Source: Tessaracoccus caeni (GTDB lineage: Bacteria > Actinomycetota > Actinomycetes > Propionibacteriales > Propionibacteriaceae). From it: DNA of 64,000 nucleotides. The first letter of the stretch is position 1, and each line of letters opens with the position of its first letter. Under the pieces are notes generated by a model. That model worked only from the letters and a program-made list of their open reading frames with translations. It ran no database searches and was not told the origin of the DNA. The position numbers and the translations under genes were made by a program. Positions 14,794-24,565 of this stretch are shown here, in pieces. The stretch is taken from NCBI RefSeq assembly GCF_029211185.1, contig NZ_JARGDO010000007.1, forward strand, positions 1 through 64,000, read 5' to 3'.

Positions 14794-17643
14794 ATGACCC
14801 GTCCCCAAGGTCTCACCACCCCGTTATGGCGGCGCCGCCTGGTGCCGCTCGCCCTCGCCGGCTGCCTGCTCGCCGCCGGCGTCACCCTGCCCGGCAATGC
14901 CGAGCCGCGCGAGGAGGCCTCGCAGCCCTACCGTCCCCTGGTCCACTTCTCCCCGGAGAAGAACTGGATGAACGACCCCAACGGCATGGTCTATGTCGAC
15001 GGCGTCTACCACCTCTTCTTCCAGCACAACCCCCAAGCCACCACCTGGGGCAACATGAGCTGGGGACACGCCACGTCCACCGATCTGGTGACGTGGAAAG
15101 AACAACCGATCGCCATCCCGCAGACCTTCAATGACGACGGCGTCGCGATCGAGGACATCTTCTCGGGCTCCGTCGTGGTGGACAAGGACAACACGTCCGG
15201 CTTCGGCGAGCCCGGAGGCAAGGCGCCCCTGGTGGCCGTCTACACCTCGGCCTACACCGGAGCGCATCCCACGCATGCCGGGCTGCAGGCCCAGTCGCTG
15301 GCATACAGCCTCGACGACGGCATGACCTGGACCAAGTATGAGAACAACCCAGTGCTCAACCGCGACTCGGCGAACTTCCGCGACCCGAAGGTGTTCTGGT
15401 ACGAGGGCGACGGCGAGTCCTACTGGGTGATGGTGGCCGTCGAGGCCCTCGAACACAAGGTGGTGCTCTACCGCAGCGACGATCTGCGCAGCTGGGATCA
15501 CCTGTCCGACTTCGGCCCCGCCAACTCGGTGGCCGGCATCTGGGAGTGCCCCGATCTCTTCGAGCTGCCGGTCGACGGCGACCCGAACAACACCAAGTGG
15601 GTGATGGTGGTCAACCTCAACCCCGGTGCGGTCGCGGGCGGCAGCGGCGGTCAGTACTTCGTCGGCGACTTCGACGGCACCACTTTCACCAGCGAGTCCA
15701 CCGTCACCGAGGACCCGCTGCCGGAAGGCGTGGTGTTCCAGGACTTCGAGGACGGCTACGGCGACTGGACGGTCAACAACGAGCCCGAGAACTGGGCGAA
15801 CGGGCCCTTCGGCGACGCACCGGCCGCCGGAGCGCTGGACGGTCAGTCCCCGGTCAGCGGTTTCGTGGGCGACGGCCTGGTGAACAGCTTCCTCGACCAC
15901 GACTGGGCGATCGGCTCGCTGGAGTCGCCGAGCTTCACCGTGGAGAAGCCGTTCTTGAACTTCCTGGTCGGTGGCGGCAACCATCCGCCCGTGCCCGGCG
16001 GTCAGATCGGCAACGAGGCTCCTGCCGGCAGCACCGTGCTGTTCGACTTCGAGAACGGCCCGCTCGCCGACAACGGCTGGGAGCTGACCGGCGACTTCGC
16101 GACGGAGCCCGAGCGCAGCCCGTCGGCCAACGCCGGCAATGCCTACCTCGGCACCTACTCGGTCAACACCTGGCTGGCCGGCCCCGACGGCGACGCGAAC
16201 ACCGGCGCCTTCACGTCGCCCGAGTTCACCATCGACGGCGACCACCTGTCCTTCCTGATCGGCGCCGGTCGTCGCGACGACGGCACGCTGGGCGTCGAGT
16301 TGCTCGTCGACGGCGAGGCCGTGCGCTACGCCACCGGCCGCAACGACGACCGACTCAACTGGACCTCGTGGGATGTCTCCGAATTCGACGGCAAGAAGGC
16401 GCGGGTTCGGATCGTCGACGAGGCCGAGTCCGGTGCCTGGCCACAGCTGTGGGTGGACCACTTCGTGATCGGCGACGAGCCGGCCCAGGTTCGTTCCGAG
16501 GAGGTCACCGTCAACCTCGTCGTCGACGGAGAGGTGGTGCGCAGCGCCTCCGGCAACGAGAGCGAGACCCTGGAATGGGAATCCTGGAACATCGCCGAGT
16601 TCCTGGGTAAGGACGCTCAGATCGTCATCATCGACAACAACCGCTACGGCTGGGGCCACATCCTGGCCGACCAGTTCATGTTCTCCGACTCGCTGGCCGG
16701 CAGCAGGCTGGAGCGCTACGACTGGCTCGACTGGGGCCGCGACTACTACGCGACCGTCTCCTACTCCGGCACCACCGATGATTCCGTGCGGATCATGCAG
16801 GGCTGGATGAACAACTGGCAGTACGCCGAGGCCATCCCCACCTCCACCTGGCGCAGTTCCATGACGCTGCCCCGCGAGGTGGCCCTGGTGAACACCGACA
16901 AGGGTCCGCGGCTGGTTCAGCGGGTGGTCGATCAGGTCGACGGCCTGCTCGACGAGGCGAGCGCCAAGAGTGCGTCCGACGTGGCGCTGTCCGGCGACAC
17001 CGACCTAGGCCTGAGTGGCGACGTGGTGCGGATCGACGTGACGCTCGATCCCGGCACCGCGGAGCGATCCGGCATCCGCGTCTTCGGAGGTGCCGATGGC
17101 ACCGGAACGCTGATCGGGTACGACGTCACCACCGGTCGGGTCTTCGTCGATCGCCGGAACTCGGGCAACGTCGACTTCCATGCCCGGTTCGCCTCGATCG
17201 AGGACGCACCGGTGGCGCGCAATGCCGACGGCACGGTCAGCTTTGAGATCTACCTCGACCGTGCGTCGGTGGAGTTGTTCGCCGATGACGGCCTGATCAC
17301 GATCACCGACCAGGTGTTCCCGGTGGCCGGCGCCGACCGGATCGACGGCTTCGCCGAAGGTGGCACGGCGACCATCGCCTCGATCGCCGTGACGCCCCTG
17401 AAGCCGACGATGTGGCAGGGCGAGCCGTCGCCCGAGCCCTCGGAGTCTCCGGAACCGTCCGAGTCGCCTGAGCCCTCGGAGTCCCCGGAGCCTTCGGAGA
17501 CGCCGTCGCCGGAGCCGTCCAAGAGCCCGTCGGCCGAGCCCAGCTCGACGCCCACGGCCACCTCTTCCCCGACGGCCACGTCGAGCCCGTCGCCCACCCG
17601 GACCAAGGGGCCCCGGCCGGGGCTGCCTGACACGGGCGAGTAA
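14794..17643 (+). CDS. Secreted GH32 fructan hydrolase (levanase/inulinase type) ending at LPDTGE
   Basis: The protein has 949 residues. A signal peptide (RRRLVPLALAGCLLAAG) precedes the GH32 five-bladed propeller, with nucleophile Asp61 (NWMNDPNG), the RDP-motif Asp197 (FRDPKV) and acid/base Glu251 (WECPDL). About 320 residues (roughly 312-634) with DFE/jelly-roll-like repeats are inserted before the propeller resumes at RLERYDWLDWGRDYYA; the C-terminal beta-sandwich (GH32C) covers about 690-870. The end is a Pro/Ser/Glu linker with PEPSES repeats, then GLPDTGE and a stop. The LPxTG-like motif is present, but the hydrophobic helix and basic tail needed for sortase anchoring are absent. It would cut levan, inulin or sucrose outside the cell. 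Confidence 0.9.
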   Translation: MTRPQGLTTPLWRRRLVPLALAGCLLAAGVTLPGNAEPREEASQPYRPLVHFSPEKNWMNDPNGMVYVDGVYHLFFQHNPQATTWGNMSWGHATSTDLVTWKEQPIAIPQTFNDDGVAIEDIFSGSVVVDKDNTSGFGEPGGKAPLVAVYTSAYTGAHPTHAGLQAQSLAYSLDDGMTWTKYENNPVLNRDSANFRDPKVFWYEGDGESYWVMVAVEALEHKVVLYRSDDLRSWDHLSDFGPANSVAGIWECPDLFELPVDGDPNNTKWVMVVNLNPGAVAGGSGGQYFVGDFDGTTFTSESTVTEDPLPEGVVFQDFEDGYGDWTVNNEPENWANGPFGDAPAAGALDGQSPVSGFVGDGLVNSFLDHDWAIGSLESPSFTVEKPFLNFLVGGGNHPPVPGGQIGNEAPAGSTVLFDFENGPLADNGWELTGDFATEPERSPSANAGNAYLGTYSVNTWLAGPDGDANTGAFTSPEFTIDGDHLSFLIGAGRRDDGTLGVELLVDGEAVRYATGRNDDRLNWTSWDVSEFDGKKARVRIVDEAESGAWPQLWVDHFVIGDEPAQVRSEEVTVNLVVDGEVVRSASGNESETLEWESWNIAEFLGKDAQIVIIDNNRYGWGHILADQFMFSDSLAGSRLERYDWLDWGRDYYATVSYSGTTDDSVRIMQGWMNNWQYAEAIPTSTWRSSMTLPREVALVNTDKGPRLVQRVVDQVDGLLDEASAKSASDVALSGDTDLGLSGDVVRIDVTLDPGTAERSGIRVFGGADGTGTLIGYDVTTGRVFVDRRNSGNVDFHARFASIEDAPVARNADGTVSFEIYLDRASVELFADDGLITITDQVFPVAGADRIDGFAEGGTATIASIAVTPLKPTMWQGEPSPEPSESPEPSESPEPSESPEPSETPSPEPSKSPSAEPSSTPTATSSPTATSSPSPTRTKGPRPGLPDTGE
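17431..17502 (+). repeat. Four 18-nt tandem repeats encoding PEPSES
   Basis: Three PEPSES units and one PEPSET unit form the start of the Pro/Ser-rich stalk of the GH32 protein. The codons vary between copies, so the repeat is kept at protein level. It is a wall-spanning linker type of sequence. Confidence 0.85.
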
Positions 17644-17677
17644 GGGGTTCTGCGGAAGCAGACAGCACTGCTGAGAA

Positions 17678-17715
17678 AAGATCGTCCCGACGGCACCAGC
17701 CGTCGGGACGATCTT
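17678..17715. terminator. Intrinsic terminator between GH32 and RHH/SPFH genes
   Basis: A perfect 16-bp stem (AAGATCGTCCCGACGG and its complement) with a 6-base loop lies between convergent genes, with an A-run on the left side, and can serve both directions. Confidence 0.85.
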
Positions 17716-17728
17716 CGTGTGGGGAGGG

Positions 17729-17977
17729 CTACTCGGAATCGCGCCTCGGCCGGCCGGGGCGCCTCATGGGACCGGCCTGCACGTCGCGCCCGGAGGTGCG
17801 CAGGGCGTCGCGCAGCAGCTTCTCGATGTGCGCGTTGAGGCTGCGCAGGTCGTCGGCCGCCCATTTGGATAGCGCTTCGTGCACGGCCGGGTCGAGCCGC
17901 AGCAAGAGCTGCTTGCGACTCGGCTTGGGCTGGCGGGGCCGCTCTGTGAAGGCGGCCCCGCCGTCGTGCTCGGTCAC
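17729..17977 (-). CDS. Small ribbon-helix-helix-like protein
   Basis: The protein has 82 residues. The core PSRKQLLLRLDPAVHEALSKWAADDLRSLNAHIEKLLRDAL looks like an Arc/MetJ or HicB-type ribbon-helix-helix DNA-binding domain: a beta strand KQLLLRL, then two helices. The basic end is MRRPGRPRRDSE. The GTG start overlaps the SPFH stop by GTGA, so the two are translated together. It may regulate its own operon through the AT-rich repeats upstream of the SPFH gene; this is inferred. Confidence 0.8.
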   Translation of the reverse strand: MTEHDGGAAFTERPRQPKPSRKQLLLRLDPAVHEALSKWAADDLRSLNAHIEKLLRDALRTSGRDVQAGPMRRPGRPRRDSE

Positions 17978-18951
17978 CCGTACAGCGTCCCGGTATTGAT
18001 GACCGGCGTGGAGCGGGAGTCGGAGCAGAGCACCACGAGCAGGTTGGAGACCATGGCGGCCTTGCGCTCGTCGTCGAGTTCGACGACGGAGTGCTCCTCC
18101 AAACGCTCCAGCGCCTGCTCCACCATGCCCACCGCGCCGTCGACGATCTTGCTGCGGGCCGCGAGCACGGCCGAGGCCTGCTGGCGCTGCAGCATCGCTC
18201 CGGCGATCTCCGGGGCGTAGGCGAGCGAGGAGATGCGGGTCTCGACCACCTCGATGCCGGCGATGGTGATGCGGGCTGCCACCTCCTCGGCGAGCTCGCG
18301 GGAGACCAGATCGGTGGAGCCGCGCAGGCTCTCCTCGCCGGGCTCCGCGAAGTCGTACGGGTGAGTGGTCGCGATGTGCCGCAGGGCCGACTCGGCCTGC
18401 ACCGTCACGAAGTCCTCGTAGGCCTCGACGGCGAATACCGACTTGGCGGTGTCGGCCACCTGCCACACCACGATGGCCGCGATGTTGATCGGGTTGCCGT
18501 CGGCGTCGTTGACCTTGAGCTCGTTGGTCTCGAAGTTGCGCACCTTCACCGAGACCTTCTTCTTGGTGGTCAGCGGGACCGTGAGCAGCAGGCCCTGCTT
18601 GCGGATGGTGCCGATGTACTTGCCGAAGAACTGCAGCACTTTGGTGTCGCCGGGGGCGACGATGGTCAGCGACGAGAAGACCACCAGGCCGGCGATGAAG
18701 GCCACGATCGACCCGAAGATGATCAGGCCGCTGACCGGATAGCCGGAGTCGGAGGCGATCGCGGTGGAGACGATGCCCCAGACCGCGAGTGCCAGCAGGG
18801 CCAGGCCGAGGAGCAGCGCCAACGCACCGGACATCGTCCACGCTGTGCGCTCCTCGACGATGACCCGGGTGCCCTCGTGGCCCACGGGCTTATCGGCCAC
18901 CGCTCCGCCGACGGAGGCCTCGTCGTGATCGGGGACTAGGTGTTGCGCCAT
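17974..18951 (-). CDS. SPFH/band-7 domain membrane protein
   Basis: The protein has 325 residues. Two hydrophobic helices near residues 40-92 are followed by an SPFH domain (LTIVAPGDTKVLQFFGKYIGT; KVRNFETNELKVNDADGNPINIAAIVVWQV) and a helical region with ISSLAYAPEIAGAMLQRQQASA. Proteins of this kind form membrane scaffolds or associate with membrane proteases. The gene is preceded by TTGAGGA and an AT-rich repeat region, and it is coupled to the small ribbon-helix-helix gene. Confidence 0.9.
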   Translation of the reverse strand: MAQHLVPDHDEASVGGAVADKPVGHEGTRVIVEERTAWTMSGALALLLGLALLALAVWGIVSTAIASDSGYPVSGLIIFGSIVAFIAGLVVFSSLTIVAPGDTKVLQFFGKYIGTIRKQGLLLTVPLTTKKKVSVKVRNFETNELKVNDADGNPINIAAIVVWQVADTAKSVFAVEAYEDFVTVQAESALRHIATTHPYDFAEPGEESLRGSTDLVSRELAEEVAARITIAGIEVVETRISSLAYAPEIAGAMLQRQQASAVLAARSKIVDGAVGMVEQALERLEEHSVVELDDERKAAMVSNLLVVLCSDSRSTPVINTGTLYG

Positions 18952-18968
18952 GTCTGCTCCTCAAATCA

Positions 18969-18985
18969 GATATCAATGTGATATC
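18969..18985. promoter_or_regulatory. Paired GATATC operator-like sites upstream of the SPFH gene
   Basis: Two GATATC palindromes (18969-18974 and 18980-18985) are 11 bp apart centre to centre, one helical turn, in an unusually AT-rich patch just 5' of the SPFH start. The spacing fits binding of a dimeric or tetrameric repressor such as a ribbon-helix-helix protein. Confidence 0.5.
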
Positions 18986-19008
18986 AGTTTAGCAGACATC
19001 CTGCATCC

Positions 19009-19106
19009 ACGCTCTCCGAGGTTCCGCCTCACGTTCTCCGAGGGGCGAGTGCCACTGACGCTCTTCGAGGTGCGAGGCCGCCCGCGGCCGAGCCTCGAGG
19101 AGAGCG
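19009..19106. repeat. Dispersed repeat family copy with three ACGYTCTYCGAGG cores
   Basis: The 13-mer ACGYTCTYCGAGG appears at 19009-19021, 19031-19043 and 19058-19070. The stretch 19058-19106 (49 nt) is identical to the reverse complement of 55282-55330. It is GC-rich with internal complementarity (GAGGTGCGAGGC... / ...GAGCCTCGAGG) and lies between the 3' end of the methyltransferase gene and the SPFH promoter. Confidence 0.8.
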
Positions 19107-19111
19107 TGAGG

Positions 19112-19723
19112 TCACCTGGCCAGCACCGCCACCAGGAAGTCGGAGTCGGCGGTGAACGCGCGCAGATCCCAGGTGGAGAGGGGGAGGTCCAGGCGCAGTC
19201 CGGCGGCCTCGACGTCGGAGAGGAACTCCGAGAACTCGTAGCCACGACCGGCGCCGAAGCCCACTACGGCGCGTCCGTCTTCGGCCAGGTGGGTGCCGAA
19301 GCGACGCAGCACCTCCACTCGGGTGGACGGAGCGAGGAATCCCATCACGTTGCCGGCGCAGACGATGGCGTCGAAGTTCGCCTCCACGCCCCGCGCGGGA
19401 AGGTCCATCTCGGCGAGATCGCCGGTCAGCCAGGTGGGGCCGGGATAGTCGCGCTCGGCGGCCTCGATCAGGGCGGGGTCGACGTCGACGCCGACGACGG
19501 TGTGGCCCACGGCGTGCAGCCGCCCGCCCACGCGGCCCGGGCCGCAGCCGGCATCCAGGATCCGCGCATTGCGCGAGACCATCGCGTCGATCATGCGCGC
19601 CTCGCCGCCCAGATCGTGGCCGTTGGCCTCCATGATCTTGAAACGCTCGATGTAGCGCTGGGAGTGGCCGGGGTCGGCGGCGATGATGCGGGTCCACTTG
19701 CTGGGTTCAGTCATAGGGGACAT
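19112..19723 (-). CDS. SAM-dependent class I methyltransferase
   Basis: The protein has 203 residues. Motif I is ILDAGCGPGRVGG, followed by VVGVDVDPALIEAA (acidic end of strand 2), TGDLAEMDL and FDAIVCAGNVMGFL. The N-terminus (SQRYIERFKIMEANGHDLGGEARMID) resembles small actinobacterial methyltransferases of unknown substrate. An alternative ATG three codons in (19714, MTEPSKW) is as plausible as the start given. The gene stands alone. Confidence 0.85.
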   Translation of the reverse strand: MSPMTEPSKWTRIIAADPGHSQRYIERFKIMEANGHDLGGEARMIDAMVSRNARILDAGCGPGRVGGRLHAVGHTVVGVDVDPALIEAAERDYPGPTWLTGDLAEMDLPARGVEANFDAIVCAGNVMGFLAPSTRVEVLRRFGTHLAEDGRAVVGFGAGRGYEFSEFLSDVEAAGLRLDLPLSTWDLRAFTADSDFLVAVLAR

Positions 19724-19783
19724 TCTTGCCCACGCCGCAAGGCCCGCCGCACCGGGCCCATCGTCCGGCTGTGATGAACACAG

Positions 19784-19840
19784 ATCTGCGTATACGCGAC
19801 GGCCTCGCTGTATACGGGAGGCCTTCGCGTCTGCGCAGAT
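19784..19840. repeat. 57-nt imperfect palindrome
   Basis: Outer arms ATCTGCGTATACGCGA (19784-19799) and TCGCGTCTGCGCAGAT (19825-19840) pair at 14 of 16 positions, and inner arms GGCCTC / GAGGCC continue the stem. It lies between ybaK and the methyltransferase gene (both minus strand) and could be a terminator of ybaK or a small repeat element. Confidence 0.6.
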
Positions 19841-19867
19841 TTATGTACGGGATAGGTCGGGGCGAGG

Positions 19868-20362
19868 TCAGTGACGGGCGATCGGGGCTGCGGTGCCCTT
19901 GGTGGCCGTGAGCAGGTCGGAGGGGGAGAGCTCGAGGTCGAAGCCGCGCTTTCCGCCGCTCACCAGGACGGTGTCGTGGTCCGTCGCGGAGGCGTCGAGC
20001 ACGGTGGGCAGGGCCTTCTTCTGACCGATCGGGCTGATCCCGCCCACCACATATCCCGTGCTGCGCTCGGCGGCGGCCGGATCGGCCATCGTCGCGCGCT
20101 TGCTCTTCAGCGCCGAGGCGATGGCCTTCAGGTCCAGCTGCGCGTCGACCGGGACGATGCCGACGGCCAGGCCCGAGTCGGTGTCGACGAGCAGGGTCTT
20201 GAACACCCGGGCGGGGGCGACGCCGAGGGCTTCGGCCGCCTCGAGTCCGAATGACGGAGCCGAGGGGTCGTGCTCGTAGCTGCGCACCTGGTAGTCGATG
20301 CCCAATCGGTCGAGCGTCACGGTGGCAGGGGTTCCGCCGGCAGTTTTCTTCTTCTTCGCCAT
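19868..20362 (-). CDS. ybaK: YbaK/EbsC-type aminoacyl-tRNA deacylase
   Basis: The protein has 164 residues, the usual family length. FKTLLVDTDSGLAVGIVPVDAQLDLKA and VGGISPIGQKKALPTVLD are the family signatures, including the conserved Lys in VFKTL and GGISPIGQ. It hydrolyses Cys-tRNA(Pro) formed by mischarging. The protein starts with a run of lysines (MAKKKK). It stands alone, next to a tRNA gene. Confidence 0.93.
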   Translation of the reverse strand: MAKKKKTAGGTPATVTLDRLGIDYQVRSYEHDPSAPSFGLEAAEALGVAPARVFKTLLVDTDSGLAVGIVPVDAQLDLKAIASALKSKRATMADPAAAERSTGYVVGGISPIGQKKALPTVLDASATDHDTVLVSGGKRGFDLELSPSDLLTATKGTAAPIARH

Positions 20363-20390
20363 GGTCCCCTCCGCGCTCGCACACCGGCAG

Positions 20391-20466
20391 TGGAGCCTCC
20401 TGAGGGAGTCGAACCCTCGACCACTCGCTTACAAGGCGAGCGCTCTGGCCGCTGAGCTAAGGAGGC
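20391..20466 (-). tRNA. tRNA-Thr (anticodon TGT), CCA encoded
   Basis: Read on the minus strand the 76-nt gene begins GCCTCCTTAGCTCAGC. It has a D arm, an anticodon stem CTCGC/GCGAG around the loop CTTGTAA (anticodon TGT, Thr), a T arm with GGTTCGACTCC, the acceptor GGAGGC, discriminator T, and an encoded CCA (20391-20393). The acceptor and T stems are fully paired. Confidence 0.95.
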
Positions 20467-20532
20467 AAGTGTGCCTATTGTGGCGCAACCAGGGCGCCCG
20501 CGGAAACTCCGCGGGGGTCTCCGCGGAACCTC

Positions 20533-21717
20533 TCAGGTGCCGGAGGCGCCGACGAAGAGTTTGCCCGTGCCCTTGGCGTGCACGGCCTCCCCGGCGGTCA
20601 GCAATGCGGCCTGTCCCTGACGAAGCTCCAGCACCTCGTCGTCGGTGCTCAGTTCGAAGTTGCCTTCCGTCGCCACCGCGATCCTCGCGCCATCGGCGCG
20701 CGGCACCTCCACCGAATGGGTTCCGGCGGGGCAGATGAGCCAGAGCTCGAACTCGGCGAAGGTCGTCGGGTAGAGGTAGGCCCCGTCGGTGCCGTCCGGC
20801 GAGAGGATGCGCGGTTCGGAAGGGCGGAAGTCCACGACGTGGATCAGCCCGTCGACATCGATGCGCTTCTGGGTGAGCCCGCCGCGGATGGTGTTGTCGG
20901 AGGCGCCGGTGGCCTCGATGGCGTTGCCCTTCAGATAGGCGTGCATGACTCCTGGCGGGAAGGCGACCCCTTCGCCCGGCTGCAGCGAGATGGGATTGAG
21001 GAGGAGGGCGGCGAGGATGCCGGGATCGCCGGGGAAGTGCTCGTCGAGGTCGACGGCCGTCTTCGCGAAGCGGCCGAGTTCGCCTGGTGCGTCCAGCTTT
21101 TCCACGGCCGCGGCGAGCACGACGTCGACCAGGTGCCGCCGGCGATTGATGGTGAGCACGTCGAGGAAGACCTCTTCGAGGGCCAGGGTCTCGACGCGGT
21201 CACGCAGCGGCCCGATGATCGAGGAGAGTTCGTTTGCCACACCGAGTCCCTCGAAAAGGCCGGCGGTGGTGACGGGGTCGCGGAAGCCGACCAGGCCTTC
21301 GAAGGGGGTGAGGGCGACCAGGAGCTCGGGCTTCGGCCAGTCGTCGACGTAACACCGCTCGGGGTGGTCGAGCGCATAGCCGAACAGTGCTTCCTTGGCG
21401 TATCCCTTGATCGCGTCGGCGCGGGACGGGTGGGCCTGGAGGCTCAGCGGCGTCTCGATCGCCATCAGCTTGAGGACGTAGGACAGCTGCGGCCCGAATT
21501 CCTCCAGTGCGCTCCGGCCGAGCAGCTGCGGGTTGTCGCGCAGGTAGCGGGAGAGCGGGGTGCCGTCGTCGAGCGCGGCTTCGGAGGTGTGGTGGGTGCC
21601 GAAGCGGCACTCGGCCCAGGGCAGGCCGTTGGGTTGTTCGCCCATCAGCCTCGGTAACGCGTCGGGGGAACCCCACGTGTAGTGCTTTACCGTGCCTGCC
21701 AGTCGGCGCATCTTCAT
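20533..21717 (-). CDS. manA: Mannose-6-phosphate isomerase, class I
   Basis: The protein has 394 residues and matches the ManA family from the N-terminal KHYTWGSPDALP to the metal site LSLQAHPSRADA (Gln/His), PKPELLVAL (Glu) and the later His in FPPGVMHAYLKG, and RGGLTQKRIDVDGL with the catalytic Arg. It interconverts mannose-6-phosphate and fructose-6-phosphate in the cytosol, a zinc enzyme. The ribosome-binding site GGGAAGGG precedes the ATG. It stands alone, divergent from the DUF3263 gene. Confidence 0.95.
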   Translation of the reverse strand: MKMRRLAGTVKHYTWGSPDALPRLMGEQPNGLPWAECRFGTHHTSEAALDDGTPLSRYLRDNPQLLGRSALEEFGPQLSYVLKLMAIETPLSLQAHPSRADAIKGYAKEALFGYALDHPERCYVDDWPKPELLVALTPFEGLVGFRDPVTTAGLFEGLGVANELSSIIGPLRDRVETLALEEVFLDVLTINRRRHLVDVVLAAAVEKLDAPGELGRFAKTAVDLDEHFPGDPGILAALLLNPISLQPGEGVAFPPGVMHAYLKGNAIEATGASDNTIRGGLTQKRIDVDGLIHVVDFRPSEPRILSPDGTDGAYLYPTTFAEFELWLICPAGTHSVEVPRADGARIAVATEGNFELSTDDEVLELRQGQAALLTAGEAVHAKGTGKLFVGASGT

Positions 21718-21748
21718 TGACCCTTCCCGTTACGGCGCGCCGCTGGGT

Positions 21749-21770
21749 AGGTGCGCCGAAGGCACCTTCG
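21749..21770. promoter_or_regulatory. Overlapping inverted repeats upstream of manA
   Basis: AGGTGC (21749-21754) pairs with GCACCT (21762-21767), and CGAAGG pairs with CCTTCG (21757-21770). They lie 32 bp upstream of the manA start in the divergent region and are possible operator or leader structures. Confidence 0.35.
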
Positions 21771-21812
21771 ACTCTAGCGTGCCAGGGCAAAGGGACACCG
21801 GCGTGCTGACAA

Positions 21813-21841
21813 ATGACATGGTTGTGATCTGCACGTAAACT
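21813..21841 (+). promoter_or_regulatory. Predicted leaderless promoter of the DUF3263 gene
   Basis: ATGACA (21813-21818), a 17-bp spacer and TAAACT (21836-21841) lie so close to the ATG at 21849 that transcription would begin at or within a base of the start codon. No Shine-Dalgarno sequence is present. Leaderless messages are common in actinobacteria. Confidence 0.5.
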
Positions 21842-21848
21842 GGGCGCC

Positions 21849-22121
21849 ATGTCAGAGGCCATCGCGTACGACGCCGAACAGCTCAGCGAGAACGACGTTG
21901 CTCTTCTCGACTTCGAGGCCACCTGGTTCGCCGAGATGGTGCCCAAGGAACAGGCCATCATGGAGCGCTTCGGACTGAGTTCCGCGCGGTACTACCAGCG
22001 GCTCAACCTACTGATCGATTCCCCCGCGGCGCTGCAACACCAGCCCCTGTTGGTGAAGCGGCTGCGGCGGATGCGCTCGCAGCGTCAGGCCGACCGTTCG
22101 GCGTCGCGCCTTCGCCGCTGA
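21849..22121 (+). CDS. DUF3263 protein
   Basis: The protein has 90 residues. It contains LLDFEATWFAEMVPKEQAIMERFGLSSARYYQRLNLLIDSP, the whole of the small DUF3263 family, which has a sigma-70-region-4-like helix-turn-helix look (the segment AIMERFGLSSARYYQRLN). The C-terminus is basic. The family is confined largely to actinobacteria and has no known function. The last 37 bp overlap the convergent gene on the other strand. Confidence 0.88.
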   Translation: MSEAIAYDAEQLSENDVALLDFEATWFAEMVPKEQAIMERFGLSSARYYQRLNLLIDSPAALQHQPLLVKRLRRMRSQRQADRSASRLRR

Positions 22122-22534
22122 ACCGGTCGCTTCCGGTATCCGCCGAGTTCCAGTCCTGCCTGGATCTCGAAGACGTTGGCCGACGCGCGGTCGCGGGTGC
22201 GCAACCATGACCATCCCATCGCCGCCATATAGAGCGGGATGAACGGCAGCCCCAAGCAGTAGGCCCATTGCCAGGCGTGGGCGTCCTCGTGCTCCATCGT
22301 GCCCGGTACTCGGCGTTGCAGCTCCTCAAGGGTGAGGGTGGGGATGACGACGACCGAGCCGATCGTGACGGCGCCGGCGGGCAAGGGGCCGAGGTGCGCG
22401 CGCTCGGCGACGATCAGGCCGTCGATGCGCCTCAGGCGGCCCCGGGCGGCCAGCGCGACGAGCAGCCCGAGCGGGGTGCTGAGGTTCGCAACATTGCCGA
22501 TGTTACGCACCAGCCGGAGCGTCTCGTCGCCCAT
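22085..22534 (-). CDS. Hypothetical protein with an HEDAH motif
   Basis: The protein has 149 residues. VIPTLTLEELQRRVPGTMEHEDAHAWQWAYCLGLPFIPLYMAAMGWSW is the recognisable part: a His-Glu-x-x-His (HEDAH) that could bind zinc, next to one hydrophobic segment. The end is basic. It may be a membrane-associated metallopeptidase-like protein, but the family is not known to me. It is convergent with, and overlaps, the DUF3263 gene, and divergent from groEL. Confidence 0.65.
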   Translation of the reverse strand: MGDETLRLVRNIGNVANLSTPLGLLVALAARGRLRRIDGLIVAERAHLGPLPAGAVTIGSVVVIPTLTLEELQRRVPGTMEHEDAHAWQWAYCLGLPFIPLYMAAMGWSWLRTRDRASANVFEIQAGLELGGYRKRPVQRRRRDAERSA

Positions 22535-22602
22535 GGTCTCTCCGATCGTCGCCGGGTGTCGTCGTCATGCTGCCACAGCGATGGTCGAGCTGGCCCGATT
22601 CT

Positions 22603-24413
<1,811 letters not shown>

Positions 24414-24440
24414 GCCGTTCGCTCACCCAGCGCGAAACAC

Positions 24441-24476
24441 GAAAGGGGGCGGTTCCGTACGGAACCGCCCCCTTTC
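24441..24476 (+). terminator. groEL terminator
   Basis: A perfect palindrome with arms GAAAGGGGGCGGTTCCGT and complement, followed by CCTTTCG, lies 27 bp after the groEL stop. It is a strong intrinsic terminator. Confidence 0.85.
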
Positions 24477-24487
24477 CCTTTCGTCAA

Positions 24488-24505
24488 GGTGTCGCAAACG
24501 ACACC
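24488..24505. promoter_or_regulatory. Small inverted repeat upstream of the secreted-protein gene
   Basis: GGTGTCG - CAAA - CGACACC is a perfect 7-bp inverted repeat 60 bp before the start of the next gene. It may be an operator or a hairpin in the transcript. Confidence 0.35.
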
Positions 24506-24565
24506 TGTCCCTGATGCCCTGCACGGGCCTAGCCTTTGCCCCACCAACTACCAAGAGGGGGGAGC

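Noticed and set aside
17431..17640. Short tandem repeats that could suggest a CRISPR array
   Set aside because: The 18-nt units are in frame and encode PEPSES stalk repeats of the GH32 protein, with no spacers of constant length and no cas genes in the window.
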